A program made the translations under genes and the position numbers. From contig JABMCL010002130.1 of assembly GCA_018857735.1 (NCBI GenBank), positions 1,581,501-1,645,500 of the forward strand: a stretch of DNA of 64,000 nt, in the 5' to 3' direction. The DNA is from Alviniconcha marisindica. Lineage: Eukaryota > Mollusca > Gastropoda > Provannidae. Position 1 is the first letter of the stretch. The number at the start of each line of letters is the position of its first letter. Shown piece after piece: positions 11,480 through 25,500 of the stretch. The notes beneath the pieces were generated by a model, which was given only the letters and a program-made list of their open reading frames with translations, did no database searches and was not told the origin of the DNA.

Positions 11480-11585
11480 TGTGTAAGCGAGTTAGTAAGT
11501 GGATCTGAACATCCTGTCAACAGCACGGTGTCACCCAGGATGATCAAACGGTGATAAGCAAATGCATATTTCAAAACTCTTCTCA
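11480..11585 (+). mobile_element. Dispersed short repeat (copy 1 of 3)
   Basis: A stretch with GTTAGTAAGTGGAT, AACATCCTGTCAAC, AGGATGATCAAAC and TAAGCAAATGCA recurs at 48335-48425 and 56735-56825. The pattern is that of a short dispersed element. I cannot see its ends. Confidence 0.55.
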
Positions 11586-11770
11586 TAAGTCATATCTACA
11601 AAATCAATCCCTGCACAAATATAAAACATACATATACAGCAGTAAAATATGGGAAAAGTGGCTACATGTTTATATACAACATCAAAACACACAAAAGGTT
11701 AAAAAGAACAGAGACAATACAAAACAATGCAAATTTTTCAGCAGAAGCACCATTTTCAAGCAACAACAAA

Positions 11771-12095
11771 CATACAATCAGCGCCGCAAAACAAAAGGTT
11801 TGATACAAGCCTGTTAACCCGTGCATGTACATGGAAAATATACACCTGCAAACTAGCACTGTATAAACACACTAACAACATACAATCAGCGCCGCATAAC
11901 AAAAGGTTTGATACAAGCCTGTTAACCCGTGCATGTACATGGAAAATATACACCTGCAAACTAGCACTGTATAAACACACTGTAACAACATACAATCAGC
12001 GCCGCATAACAAAAGGTTTGATACAAGCCTGTTAACCCGTGCATGTACATGCAAAATATACATCTGCAAACTAGCACTGTATCAACACACTGTAG
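11771..12095. repeat. 108-110 bp tandem repeat, three copies
   Basis: CATACAATCAGCGCCGCA starts at 11771, 11879 and 11989, and the following TTTGATACAAGCCTGTTAAC segment is shared. Short open frames here are produced by the repeat. Confidence 0.95.
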
Positions 12096-13129
12096 CCATA
12101 TAGGAGTGCTGCTCTGCGGATCACTACCTACCAACTTTGCTGTATCTTTTCTAATGCTTGTCCAATCTTATCCATCCATACATCAATTTAAACACAGTTT
12201 AACATAGCATTAATTTTGGTTGTTTATTTGGATATTAAGGCTGATTTTGGCATAATACAGATTATGGAATGCACATGTTTAGTGTAGAAATCATCTGGCA
12301 AGAAGATCATGGTGAACTTCACCATCATCGAGAGGGTCATTGTCCACAGGTCTAGCCAACTTCTGCCCTGTCACTATCAGCAGAAAAGTGCATTCAGTGA
12401 CTGATTGTCTATAACCATACTCATCATTCACTCTGTGCTTAGGAAATGCCCTTTGACAATGTGCTACGTATTTTTGCAAGTCAGAAAAAAGTTGAAAACT
12501 CAGTAGAAATTAAAGAAAGATGAGATCTGAGCACCAAATGAAAACCAGTGATGTTTATGTCATGTAACAAGCTTTAAGACCACATGTACTTTCCATCACA
12601 AATTCAAACCTTTTAGTAACTCCAGTGACCAAAGTTGCTGCTCTACACCAGTGGTGTTGTCATTAAAAGTCACAGTGGATGACAAAATGTGCAATCATCA
12701 CCTTGGTGACAAAATGTGCTGTGGTGACAAAACGTGCTGCAGACATCCTAAGCTTCAGAAACTTTTTCTTTGAGGAATGCATGAACAACTGCTGCTGAAG
12801 TTGACAAAATAGAACAGATCTCGGGGGAAATGTACTCACCGTTACAATAAAAAACAAGGACACAATAATACATGAGTACTTTTGACAAAAAATATTTTCT
12901 TTGGGTACAACTTCTACAAGATAGACAACGAAAGAAGAAGGAAGCAAAGAATAGGACAGGCAAGAAGGAGCTGATGTAAAAACATGTAATTTATTCTTTT
13001 TTTTCTTTTTTTTTTACATCCGCTAGACATTTTTGACAAAAGCACTTGTGTATTATTGTTGCCTTGTTTTTCGTTGTATTGGTGAGGACACTTCCCCAGA
13101 TCTGTTCTATTCTTTCTTTGAATTAATCC
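12096..13129. other. No gene recognised
   Basis: AT-rich. A segment at 12697-12737 (CCTTGGTGACAAAATGTGCT and onward) matches the reverse complement of about 57322-57362, so it is a dispersed repeat. Otherwise nothing recognisable. Confidence 0.5.
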
Positions 13130-13927
13130 TTAAAGTAAAAGTCCAAGGTTTTTAAGTATGCAAAATGACCATTGAAATGATTGACAAATGAGTCACTAGT
13201 TTCAGATTTAATGAAATAAAAAATTGACAAAAATGTGTAATTGGGTTGTTGTTTTTAATCAATTTTCTTTTCTGTAGACTTTCCTGGAAGTGACATCAGT
13301 CTGGGGAGTCAGTGCAGTTGCCATCTTAGATTCTTCAGTAAACTGTGTATGCATGTGGTTGACAAAAAAGTTAACTATGCCGGCCTACTGTGTTGCCGCG
13401 AACTGTAACAATTCGCAGACGACCCCAGGTATAACAATGCACGAGCTCCCATGCAATCGACCCGCAGTGAGGCGAAAGTGGATTAAATTTATACAATTCA
13501 AACGAGCTGACTTTCTTGCTGCGCTGCATCACGCCCATTTGTGTAGCGAGCACTTCAGTGAGTGAGATTTCGCAAACTCCATGGAATACCGCATGGGGTT
13601 TGCTGACACGATGTTCCAGTACTCTTTCAAAATCCTGCCCAACAGGCTCAAACTAATACAGCTGTATCCTTGTGGGTCTCTCAGGCAAAGTATCAGTTTT
13701 GTCTTCGGAGCTCGAGTTGGCCATTTTGCAGCGACTCCCCAGAGTGACGTAGTAGGCATATGGTCACGTGATTTGGGCGTCATGGCGACGCTTTCGGTAC
13801 GACAGAAAATGCCTTTTTTCATGCATTTATAACCCTCAGATCACAGTTTCACCTACATCATTGTTCTCAGCGAGCTTTAACGGAAATCGTGTCAAAAATC
13901 ACCCCTAACCTTGGACTTGTCCTTTAA
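13130..13927 (+). mobile_element. THAP-domain transposon relic with terminal inverted repeats
   Basis: The left end TTAAAGTAAAAGTCCAAGGTT (13130-13150) matches the reverse complement of 13907-13927 at 19 of 21 positions. Inside, a + strand frame from 13380 encodes a THAP zinc-binding domain: MPAYCVAANCNNSQ with C-x4-C, then W, then CSEHF. A TGA follows HFSE, and the same frame then continues DFANSMEYRMGFAD, which is how THAP domains of this type continue. THAP domains are found in P-element-like transposases and in host proteins derived from them. The 0.8-kb size and internal stop indicate a non-autonomous or dead copy. Confidence 0.65.
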
Positions 13928-14279
13928 ACTGTGGCAGAATCCTTTAACTCTTGAGTGACTTCACCAATAATTGCTTTTATCAAGGTCACGTTCACTCATA
14001 AAATTTGTCAAACTGCTCTTATTTGGTGTGCCATATAAGCACAATGTCAGATAACAGCCAGCAATTTTGTTGTTCCTTGGCACCTACTCTTATTTAGCAT
14101 CAGCTGTACTGCTAGGTTTATTAAACAGTGGGAAATAATTGGATGGGTTCAACCTCACTGATCCTTTCACTATTGAACTTTTTTTCCCATCCTCACAGAC
14201 TGTGCACCATCATCTGTTCAAAAATGTCGACCAAAAATAGTAAGCAAAAATAATCTGTCAAGCACCACCCAAGAGCAAA

Positions 14280-15000
14280 ATACATTATTCAACACTGCGT
14301 GACAAAATACCCCCACTGTGTGTATGTAACACTGTTCCTGTCAGCATATGCCCACTTTGCATTTGGTCTCATTAGTAATAGTAAATCATTGCACCTTGTT
14401 TGGTTGCAAAGAGATCAGCAGAATAATAAAAACAAGACTGACAAACATTCAATGAAGTTTTGAACTTTGCTGTGACCTTAACACAGCTATCAAATCTTTT
14501 CATGAGAGTCAACAGTCAAATTTATGATCATGTGCCACCAAACTAAGTCTGGTTGCAACACCAGTTCAGAAAATATTGTGGTCATATTTTGATTTTATGA
14601 TGAGCCCTCACTGTGACCTTGAAGATAGTAAGCCTTTTTGCGTGACACTATGGCTCATAGTGATGCATCCCCATATAAAGTTTGGTTACAAAATGTCCAG
14701 TGGTTCAAAAAGTGATGATCCAGACAAACACTGACATTTTGAACCTCTTCTCTGACCTTGACCTACAAGAAACTGGCTTTTGATGCTGTATCATACCAAG
14801 TTTGGCTGCAAAAGGATGATTAGTTCAGAAGATAATTATACCCTTTGAGGCTGACTGGGCATTCGATATCAAGACTTGATGAGAAGAGAGTAATGACACA
14901 CCAGCTCATGCTGATGCACTGCCATACTAGGTTGGTTATGAAAGGTTGCGCAGTTTTGAAGACATCATCTGGACAAATGATTCCACCACTATATTGCCCC
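14280..15000 (+). repeat. Divergent 'GTGACCTTGACC' dispersed repeat
   Basis: Successive monomers of about 150 bp contain TGTGACCTTGA, a GACACT(A/C)TGGCTCATG-like motif, CAAGTTTGG(T/C)TGCAAAA and a GTTCAGAAGAT motif. The same family recurs at 29640-29930, 31080-31990 and 55280-55500. It is followed by a TG/G-rich run at 15008-15048. Function unknown. Confidence 0.7.
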
Positions 15001-15339
15001 ATAATTTCTTGTGTGTGTGTGTGTGTGGGGGGTGGGGGGGGCGGGGGGAATAATAAAATAAATAAAAGTACAGCTCTCAACAATTTTCGTAAATTATTTG
15101 AAAATCACCCAATTTCATTTTGGGGGTAAACTATCTCTTGACATTTATACATAAAATCCACTACCAGTCAGCCACCTAGACACTCTTGACTAAATGTAAA
15201 AAAAACGCTTACAAAAGCACAATATTATCAGGCACCAGTCTGTTTAACACTTCAAATTCTCACTCAAAAATGTAGCTGTTGACATAATTCAGCTTCTGTG
15301 AGTGCTGAATAATCATATTCAACCAACCATCCCTTGCAT

Positions 15340-15532
15340 TCCGGTGTGGTGGTGCGTCCCCCACGGATTCCAGTGCGGTGGTGACATCTCCATGCATTCC
15401 AGTGCAGTGGTGACATCACCATGCATTCCAGTGCGGTGGTGACATCTCCATGCATTCCAGTGCGGTGGTGACATCTCCATGCATTCCAGTACGGTGGTGG
15501 CATCTCCATTCATTCCAGTGCGGTGGTCTAAA
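15340..15532. repeat. 29-bp minisatellite in the LONP2 3' untranslated region
   Basis: A unit of GCATTCCAGTGCGGTGGTGA plus CATCTCCAT repeats about six times and runs to within a few bases of the LONP2 stop codon at 15536. On the LONP2 sense strand it would be the first part of the 3' untranslated region. Confidence 0.85.
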
Positions 15533-15535
15533 CGC

Positions 15536-15649
15536 TCACAACTTGGAGGCCACATCAGTGTGTTGCAGGGCCAGGGCAGGCAAGCCATCATCAAAGGCAG
15601 AGTTGAGTACATCCTCCACTCTTGTGGCCAGAATGATGCTTAGCTCTTT
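15536..15649 (-). CDS. LONP2: LONP2 last exon, peroxisomal signal SKL
   Basis: 114 nt. Acceptor GCTGTTACAG, phase 0. Encodes [20 protein letters not shown] followed by [17 protein letters not shown] and TGA. The terminal SKL is the canonical type 1 peroxisomal targeting signal and identifies the gene as the peroxisomal, not mitochondrial, Lon. Confidence 0.93.
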   Translation of the reverse strand, partial: KELSIILATRVEDVLNSAFDDGLPALALQHTDVASKL

Positions 15650-16519
15650 CTGTAACAGCGCATCCAAAAACCAGTTAGATACTGGACTTTTGCATTCAGT
15701 CAGCTGCACGTGCTCACCTCAGGATGAATTACAAAAGCAATGCTCTTGTGCAGCCACACCTGGAGTGCTGAGACAGCAACAAAAATGGTTCCTGGCCTTA
15801 AAGACCTTGAATACAGTGAAAGACTAAATTACAAGAATGGTGCCTGGCCTTAAAGATCTTGACTACAGTGAAAGACTAAATTACAAGAATGGTCCCTGGC
15901 CTTAAAGATCTTGACTACAGTGAAAGTCTAAATTGCATAAATCTGCCAAGGAATGCAGGGAGAGGGGAAACATGATTGAGACCTACAAGTACTAACATGG
16001 CCTGGACAGTATCAACAGCAATTTCTTGGAATTGACTGCTGAAACAACAAGAGACAAATATAAACTGGAAAAGTTCAGACGTCACATAACAATTTCCCCC
16101 CCTTGAGAGTTGTAGACAGCTGGAACTCATTACCACCTGATGCCTACACCCATCCATGCAGGATTCCAAGACAGTGGGGTGGATTTGTTTTGGTCAGAGA
16201 GAAAATTTCTTCACTGATGTAAGAGAGTGAGACAAAGATGGAGATACTTTTACATATTAAGCCTAGCTTCTTCTTGAGCCAATGCGTCAAAGAAATTTTT
16301 CATATTTATGAATTGCATAATTATGAACAATAAAGGTCAATTTGATTAGATTATTTGAGTAAGTGACCCAGGTGTCTGTCAGTGACTACCTGACTACATA
16401 CAGCACATGCACACACCTATATATGTAAACATGCATGAACGCAACACAAACATCTCTATGCAGCTGGCTGCTGACGATGATGACATTAATGCTGCCTGAA
16501 GTCAGATATGCCATTCTAT

Positions 16520-16579
<60 letters not shown>

Positions 16580-19500
16580 GCTATGCAAATGTACACAAAT
16601 TCACATGCTCAGAACACACACACACAATCTATGCAAACATACACAACACACACATATATATACACCCACACACATATCGGGAACTGGCCTAAGTGCTGGT
16701 CTTCAGCTTTAGGCACTTGTGGGTCAAAATCTGACATGACTGACTGATAGGTGGTCTGGTGCAACAACTGACACTGATAAGTGATATACAGTCAAGTCAA
16801 TCATGGCGCTGAAGATTCCAGTGGGGGTGGAAAAAGGTGGTGGTGGCAGCAGTTCACAGCATAATTATTATCAGAACCACACAGCAAGCCCAAACATCAA
16901 TACGCTAATATTAGACTCATGAAACAAATTGCGTTCATCATCATGCATTTCATCAGTCAGCATCATACCTCATGGTGGCCAGACAGAAAGTTTGCGATGA
17001 GAAAGGTAGGGAGGGCTTCAAGCTCACTGCAGAACCCTTCACTACTTTCCCCCAAAAGACCAGTCATGCAAACTTTGTAAGGATTGTGACTAGAATGTGT
17101 TACCATACATTCTAGGAAACATTTTCTTTTTCTTCTTTTTTTGTGGTTTGTTTTTCAAGTGACAAACGCCTTTCCTGCAGATGCAAGATTTGGTTGTTTT
17201 TTTGTTTACCTTGATATATTTTTTATCAAATTAAAAGCTTCTTGTTTGTGCAACAATAATCGTCTGCTACAGCCAGTCAGTAAATCAACAACTGTCAATC
17301 ATTTACAAAGACTGTTCTGCTGTGTCAAATATAAATTCATAATTCCATAACTTTATTCTAACTCAACGCAAAAACAAAGCTGAACTCCACAAACCTTTCC
17401 AGCAATGGCAGAATCAACAGTGTTCAAGCACTCGAAAATCTGCTCTGTTTTTTCCTGGATAAGCTACAAAATGCAGAGATCCAGGCCTACATACTTTCAA
17501 AATGTTTCGCAAAATACCTGAAGCAAAAGAATGATTATGATGGTTTGTGGCTATTCTTGTGACATCTTGCACAAGACACAGAAACAAAGGACAATCTACC
17601 TACCACATGCCAAAATAGTCTGAATATTATCAGGAGAATTTTCACAGATTTAATGTGACAATAAGGACACTTCTGGGAAGTAGATGCCACCACATTTAGC
17701 ACTGCTGCCAGCTTTTACAATAAAAAATCTGACTAGATGATGGTGCCTGTGGCTTTGAAATGGGGCTTACACTGAAAACTTGCATGTTTTGTATTGTCAT
17801 ATTAAATCAGCATTCTTGTTTATTAGTTTATGTATACTATAAGACACAATTTTTATCATATGTCTTTCTTTTGTTTCCTTTGAATTGGGAGAGTAAGTAA
17901 ATTGGTGTTTTATGCCCAGTCAACCAATACTGTTATATCAGGATGAAAATTGGGAGAGGAAGTAAGTTTTGAATCCAAACACTACAGTAAATGCATGGCC
18001 AACAAAGGGCCTACCTTGATATTGGCAGGGATCTCATGAAGGTCTTTCTCATTGCGAGCAGGTAAAATGACTCGAGTCAGACCAGCTCTGTGGGCTGCTA
18101 AGACTTTTTCTTTGATACCTCCCACCTGTAGTAAACACACACACAAGCAATCAACACATGCACTCACACATGAAATCAACACAGTGAAGTAGCTTCTCAA
18201 TCCACATACAAAAAGAATAATCAAAACAGGAAAATCCAACATCCAGATAACCAATACACCATCAACATCCAGACAGATCACATCACTCCCATTCTTAGAC
18301 AGCTTCATTGGCTTCCCATCCAGAAACATCTGCCACAAAATTCTCTCTGCCACTTACCGGTCAGCTCATAACACCCCCCTCTACCTCTCTGATCTCCATA
18401 AACACAACCCTTCTTGCCTCCTCAGATCAGCATCCCGGGCCCAGGGATTCCAAGACAAAGCGGTACGGCCAGCAAGTCACCAAAGATATGTCGCTCCCTC
18501 CTTCTGGAATGTCTTCCCCAAGAGCATTAAGTAATTTAAGGAGGACTCCATTCAGTCTTTCAGACCTTCGCTTAAAATCCATTTCTTTACCTAGGGACAA
18601 TAGTCAATGCGACTGTGTACATGCGCTTGCACTGGTGTGTGTTGAGTGAAGCTGATGTTTCCATAATTACTTTGTGTGTGTGCATGCGTGCATGCATGTG
18701 TGCGTGCGTGTGATTCTTTTTTCTGTTATCATTATTTGTAACTGTATATATTTTTACATTTAACTGCTATGAATAGTTGCCTTTTGGGAAGGGGTGGGTG
18801 GGTAGAGGCTGTTTGTATTTTTGGTATTAGTGTCATTTGGTAGTCCTTAGCTTGCAAGAGCCAACGTGTATGCACTGTGTGTATCTGGAGCTGGGAACAT
18901 GCGAAGTTTTGTGTGGAAGTTTTTTATGCGCTATATATAAATTTTCATTCATTATTCAAGTCAAGGGAACACACTGTACACTTACCATGTGCTATGTATG
19001 GGTGAAGTCACATTGCATGGGTAAGCTGTTAGCTACCCCAGTAACACAGACTCCACATTTCTATCAGTGTTGCGTTGCAAAAAAAATGTCCCCCCATTTT
19101 CTTGCGCTGCTTACTTTCCCAGCCAGCTGTATCTTCATCCACTCTTCACAGTTCAATGAACAAGGACAAAAGGTAATGAGTGCATCAACACTCACTGGTG
19201 ATGGAGACCGTGGGTTAAAAAAAAGAACCGTTTTCATAATACAGTGACCAAATCCCACCCATCTCATTTGCAACAAAACCAGAAATGTTCAGAAATTAAA
19301 GTGTGTGATTGGCTACAAGTGTATATTCACTTTGTTATCTGCTACACACATGACAGGTTACATGCTGAGTTTAACAAGCAGCCAGCTGTACACAAAGTTG
19401 AACAGTCTATAATGCTGCACACAAAGTTGAACAGTCTATAATGCTGCACACAAAGTTGAACAGTCTATAATCATCAAATTCTGATTTGCTGGGACAATTT

Positions 19501-22500
19501 GAGCCTAACTGAAAAAGAAAACAAATTTGATCAGAAAAAAAAAGGTCCTTCCTGTGACAGTATTTCTGCAAATACCATCCCACATCCCCTCTCCCATAAT
19601 AAAACCCCTCTCCCATAATAAAATACCTTTCTGTTTTCTGTGGGCACATCTGGTGTCTGTGATTGAGGTTCTCACAGCTCACTTGCAGGGAAGGGTCTGT
19701 GCTTTAATGTTAGAAAGTCTTGACAAAACTCCTTACATGGTCCTTGAACTTACCGGCAACACAAGACCTCTCAGGGTGATCTCCCCTGTCATGGCAGTGT
19801 CAGAGCGAACACAGATGTCGGAGAAAAGTGAGATGAGGACAGTGATGACAGTGACCCCTGCTGATGGCCCATCCTTGCCCACTGCCCCTGCTGGGAAATG
19901 GATGTGGATGTCCGTAGCATCCAGCTCTTCCTTTAGGCTGCGGCCAAAGATCTGTGCACAGAGAAATGGAGATAAAAACGAAGAATGTCTCTAGCAGCCA
20001 ACTCCTCTTTCAGGTTGCAGCAAAAATCTGTGCACAGAGAAATAGAGATAAAAATGAAGAATGTCTCTAGCGGCCAACTCTTCTTTCAGATCTGTGCACA
20101 AAAAAACTGACAGACATCTGCAGCATCCAGCTCTTCTTTCAAGCTGCATTCAAAGATCTGTATACATATGTTTCTAGTGGCCTGCTATTCTTTCAGGCTC
20201 TTTCAGGCTGCTGGTAAATATCTGTGTACACAGAAATTAACACAGAAGTCTATCTTCCAGTCCCTCTTTCAGGCTGCTGGTAAATATCTGTTCAGATAGA
20301 GAAAAACAAAACAAGTGTCTTTATCAATGTGGGTGTTTGTAGCATCCAGCTCTTCCTTCAGTCCACTGCCGAAGACCTGTACCCATAAAAATGACACCTG
20401 AATGACATGCAGCCGGTCGTGCTAATTAACCTGTTGATCATAACTGTGACCCTGCATAAGTTCTGGATACACAAAAACTGGTGATGTCACAAAAATATTT
20501 ACATCAACACATAGTGCAATGTCATCATAGTTAAAAATGCAAAAGAACATTCTGTTGCTTTGACCAAGCTAGTTCTAGATGGCAAAATGTTGGTACAGGT
20601 GACAGCTTCCCTGGCATTGCAGAAACACTGTCATAGAGATATTTCTGTACAATGACCTATTACAATTATTGTCAGGGGAAGTCTTTCCAGCAAAGCTTCC
20701 AAAGTCTGTCAATCTGCTCTTGCAACCAGTCTGCTATGGTTCATAACTGGTACCCTAACTGATAATTCTAACCCTCATGGGGACCAGTCTGCTACGGTTC
20801 ATAACTGGTACCCTAACTGATAATTCTAACCCTCATGGGGACCAGTCTGCTACGGTTCATAACTGGTACCCTAACAATAATTCTAACCCTCATGGGGACC
20901 AGACCGCTACAGTTCAAAATTGGTACCTTAACTGATAATTCTAACCTGAGTCATATGTAAACCCTACATATTCAATTCTGAAAAATCAGTCCACACACAC
21001 AAATTATTTCTTTTTAAAAATCCTACTCATACACGAACATCGAACAAATTATTGAAGAATTAGTCACTTCAATATTGCCTTGTTAAAATGGCACTTAAGG
21101 CTAGGACATGCTGGACATTTTTTGTTTTTGTTTTTTAAGGTGCATAATGGCAACAGTAGTGCCACATGGCAGCAAGCTGCACATGCCATCTACCATCATT
21201 TCCTACCGGCTGACCAAGAGCCATGCAAAAAAGCCTATCTCTCAATGAAAAATATTAGAATTTTTTCTTCTTCTAAACTTCAGGAGAATCACAAGACAGA
21301 AAGAGCAACAGGACTAGTTAGAAAAACAAGTGAGAAGATCAGACAAGGGAATCAAATGATGACCCCAAGATTCCAGATAGTGGGTGAGACATAAGACATC
21401 TCCAGCCTCCTTAAACAATCACTCTATCAATCAATGTTTTATTTCATGTCTGTTCACAGCAAGGTGACAAAATAAAAACAAAGAAAGGGGGGGGGGGGGG
21501 GGGGGGGAGGAAATCTATATATTAATAAGTTATACTCACACACAGGACTATGAACAATCAGTTCAACAACAGAAGTAACAACATCAGTATTATAATATCT
21601 CTGACGTTGTTACAAGCAGTAAAAGACTACCCATTTTTCTAAAATAGCTCTGCGGTAACAGGACATTCAAGAAGCAAGTTAACAGACAGGGCATTCTTAC
21701 AAATACATGTCACATTCTGTGAATATTTAGTGTTCCATGAAGTTAGATGGAATTTGTATATTACTCTTGCTAAGTACCTTGAACCTTTTAAACTGAATAA
21801 ATATACTAAAATTAATCAGTTACCTAAAATTTACTCAGCAGGAAAAGCAGCCATGCTGTTATTGCTAAAAAAAAGTAACCATTACCACTACTAATGTTAT
21901 TTAAAAAAAAATTTTAATGTAATGATACAGTTTCAAAAGTAGAAATAATAAAAGAGGACTAGATAAGAGTAAACTAAAAGTAACTAAGTACTAGTCAAGT
22001 TACCAATAACAATGTAAAAGGTTTTGCATGCACAGACAGAGCTGATAATGGTCAGCTTGCACTGGGTCAGTCAGAATATCACTGTGTGGTAGTTGAGGGT
22101 ACTGGTGGCATAATATGGACTGCTTTGGGGTAGAAACTGTTTTTGAAGCAAGAAGTTCTCGTTTTGATAGTCCTGAAATGCCTCAGGGAGACATTGGAGA
22201 AGGTGATGAGCAGGATGATGTTGATCGGAGGTGATGCATCTTACTTTGCGCTGGGTACGTGTGATGTAGATGGACTCCAGTGATGGCAGTTCACAACCCG
22301 TGAGGTTTGATGCAACCCTGACAATGCCATCAAGTAGTTTTTTGTCATGAACACTGGCACTGCCATACCAAACAGTGATTGAGAATGTCAGCACACTCTC
22401 AATAACTGCCCGATAGAGCTGAATGAAGATCTTCCTGCTGATTCCAAACTTCCTCAGTTGGTGAAAGAAGAACTGACTTTGTCGGGCTTTCTTGGCGATT

Positions 22501-25500
22501 GATGTTGTTGTCCTCCCATTTCAGGTTTTTGTTGATTGTAGTGCCTAAGAACTGAAAGGAGTCTACCATCTCCACAGTTTGACCTTTAATGAGTCTACCA
22601 TCTCCACAGTTTGACCTTTAATGACCAGGGGTGTAGTAGGTGTCTTCTGCCTTCTGAAGTCAATCACCGTCTCTTTTGTTTTTGACACACTGAGCTCCAG
22701 GTTGTTGTCCCCACACCAGTCAACCAACCAATCAACTTCACTGCAACAGACTGTCTCGTCTGTGTTGGTGATCAGGCCTTCTATGGTAGGGTAATCTAAA
22801 AACTTGAATACAAGTGTACTGTTGCTGTTAGATCTGCAGTTATTTGTGAAAAGGGAGTAGAGAAGTGGAGAGAGCACACACCCTTGAGGTGCACCAGTGC
22901 TCAGGATCAGGGGCTGTGACAGAAGGGTGTTGACCTTGACCACCTGAGGTCTGTCCAGTTGACGATCCACTGGCACATCTGGGAGTTGATGCTGAGCTGT
23001 CTGAGTTTGATGAAGAGCTTGACAGGAATGATAGTATTGAATGCAGAGCTGTAATCAATGAAGACTATGTGGGCATAGGTGTTGGGAGAATCCAGATGTT
23101 CAAGGATGTGATGAAGGCCCAGAGACACTGCATCTTCCACTGACCTGTTCGCTCTGTAGGCGAACTGAAAGGGGTCAAGTAGAGAGTCGGTAGCAGATTT
23201 CAGGTAGTGCAGAACAAGGCGTTCAAAAACTTTCATTGCAATGGATGTGAGAGCAACGGGTCAGTAGTCATTTAGTGATTTTATTTTGGGTTTCTTGGGG
23301 ACAGGAACGATGGCTGACATTTTGAAGCAGGTTGGAACTTTGCAGAGGCGGAGAGACTGGTTGAATATGTCACAGAAGACAGGGGTGAGTTGTTCAGCAC
23401 AGTTCTTTAGAGTAGATGCAGAGATGTTGTCAGGCCATATAACTCTGATGCCAATATGATAATAATAATGCATAACACTTACATAGCGCCTAATCCAATG
23501 AGACTGGCTCAAAGCACTTCACAATTCAAAACAAGAATGAACATCACAATGAAAACATCAAACATGCATACACCAGATGATCCAATGCCAACAGCAAAGT
23601 GCAGGCAAACATGCACACATCCTGGAACAATTGGTGCAACCCAGACATGCAATGCAGCAAAACATGGACCATGGACACATCTCATGATTGCAAATCAAAT
23701 ACAAAAAGCATCATAATAATCATATACATAAAATTAAAAAAAGGTTAAAAAAAGAAAAAAACTTCCCCAAGTAAAAATACTTTTGCATTTTTAAATCAGG
23801 AATGGCGAATCCTGCTCCACTGTCTAACAAATCCAAAACAGGAACCATCAGTGAACATTTTTATAAGATTTTGATAGTTTTAATTTAGATGTTCTCTTAC
23901 TTCTATGGCTAAAATTATTTCATTTTCACTTTTCTTTGAATCGGTATAACTGGTGTAAAATTTGGCAGCTGTGTTCCCTTTCTGTACAAATGATGTTTCA
24001 GAATCAAAAGACATGTATAAAGTATGGAAAAATGTTCAAGAAATGAAAAATGGTCAAAAATCACAAGCATATCCCATTCATTTTAGGTTGAAGTGTAGAA
24101 AAAACCACAAGCAAATCGTTAATTGATGAGGCGTTATATTTGGATCTGGAAGACTTTAAACAGAGTAAATCTGACGGGGAACTTTTTTTCAGTCAGACAG
24201 AAAGTCATACTCCCTTCATAAAGAGCCTATTGGGTGCATTAGTGCCCCCAGGAACCGAATCTGATTTTTGGCTCACAATGCAAGCAGAAAGCAGAGGGGT
24301 TATCAAAAATCTGATCTGAGCAGAATACAAAGTTCAGAATCAATACACAAGGAGTTAATTAGCACTCAAAATATGTAACACAACAACAAAGACCTGAGTT
24401 GCCTACGGTAACTCTCATCTTGCTTACGGTAACTCTCAGTTTAAGTGTGTAAATAGAAAGGTGCTTAAACTCCACCAGATGTACATCCTCAAAATAGCTT
24501 ATCATCTAATCTAAATTCAGTAATTATCAAATTCAGAAAGGAAGAATAACAAAAAGAAGAATTACCAGGATGCAGTTCCAAACCAGTGTCATTTAAATCA
24601 CCCCCTTTTTTTAAACCTTTAAAAAAATTATTATTATGTTTTTAGAATACACTGTTTTTGGGTGTGTGTCTTACTACCAAGCTCAACTGGAGGCTACATG
24701 CAGAAAAATGTAATCACTAAAGTCAGAAAATGAAAGAATTTCTTAAAATAGTACACAGATTTGGTGTCAGGATACAAAAATGTTACAACATCTGTATCTT
24801 TAGTCAGATTGAACTTCATCTATGGTCAAGAAGTATATTTTTCCACTCCAAACACACTAAAGAAACTGCAAAGCATTGACAGTAAAACATTTAAATTAGC
24901 TGTTGGTGTTCTTATACATACAAATACAATCAAATCTTATGCAGAAGCAGGAATGATATCTCTCTCTGAGAACAATGTAAATTAGCATTTTCAAAGTACG
25001 TCATCAGAAGCCTTGCAGTCATTACTTCGGTAACAGACATTTTTTTTTTTATAGATTCAAATACGGATTGTCCCAAAGGAGCTCAAAACATACCATCTAT
25101 TCAGCTAATCAATTATATAATGATTTGATTAATTCATGTAATATAGATATTACAGCTATTCCTGTCCTACCAACAGCACCTCAGATGCCTCCTTACACCA
25201 ATTTCTTTGCACGACATCCCAGCAAATGATGTGAAAAAAGGTTGAGATGTTCAAGAGATATCGTCCATACAAAATCTGGACAGATGGACAGACAGACGTA
25301 CACAGATTACAATGTACCCCCCACCCCCACCTCATAATTATTGTTACAGGGGATATAAACAATGACTATTACAAACCAGTGATGGTAGCAAAGTAGTCAT
25401 GATGACAAACCAGAGGTGGTAACAATGCAGTGACTGTTACAAACCAGTGATGGTAGCAAAGTAGTTGAGATGACAAACCAGAGGTGGTAACAACGCAGTG

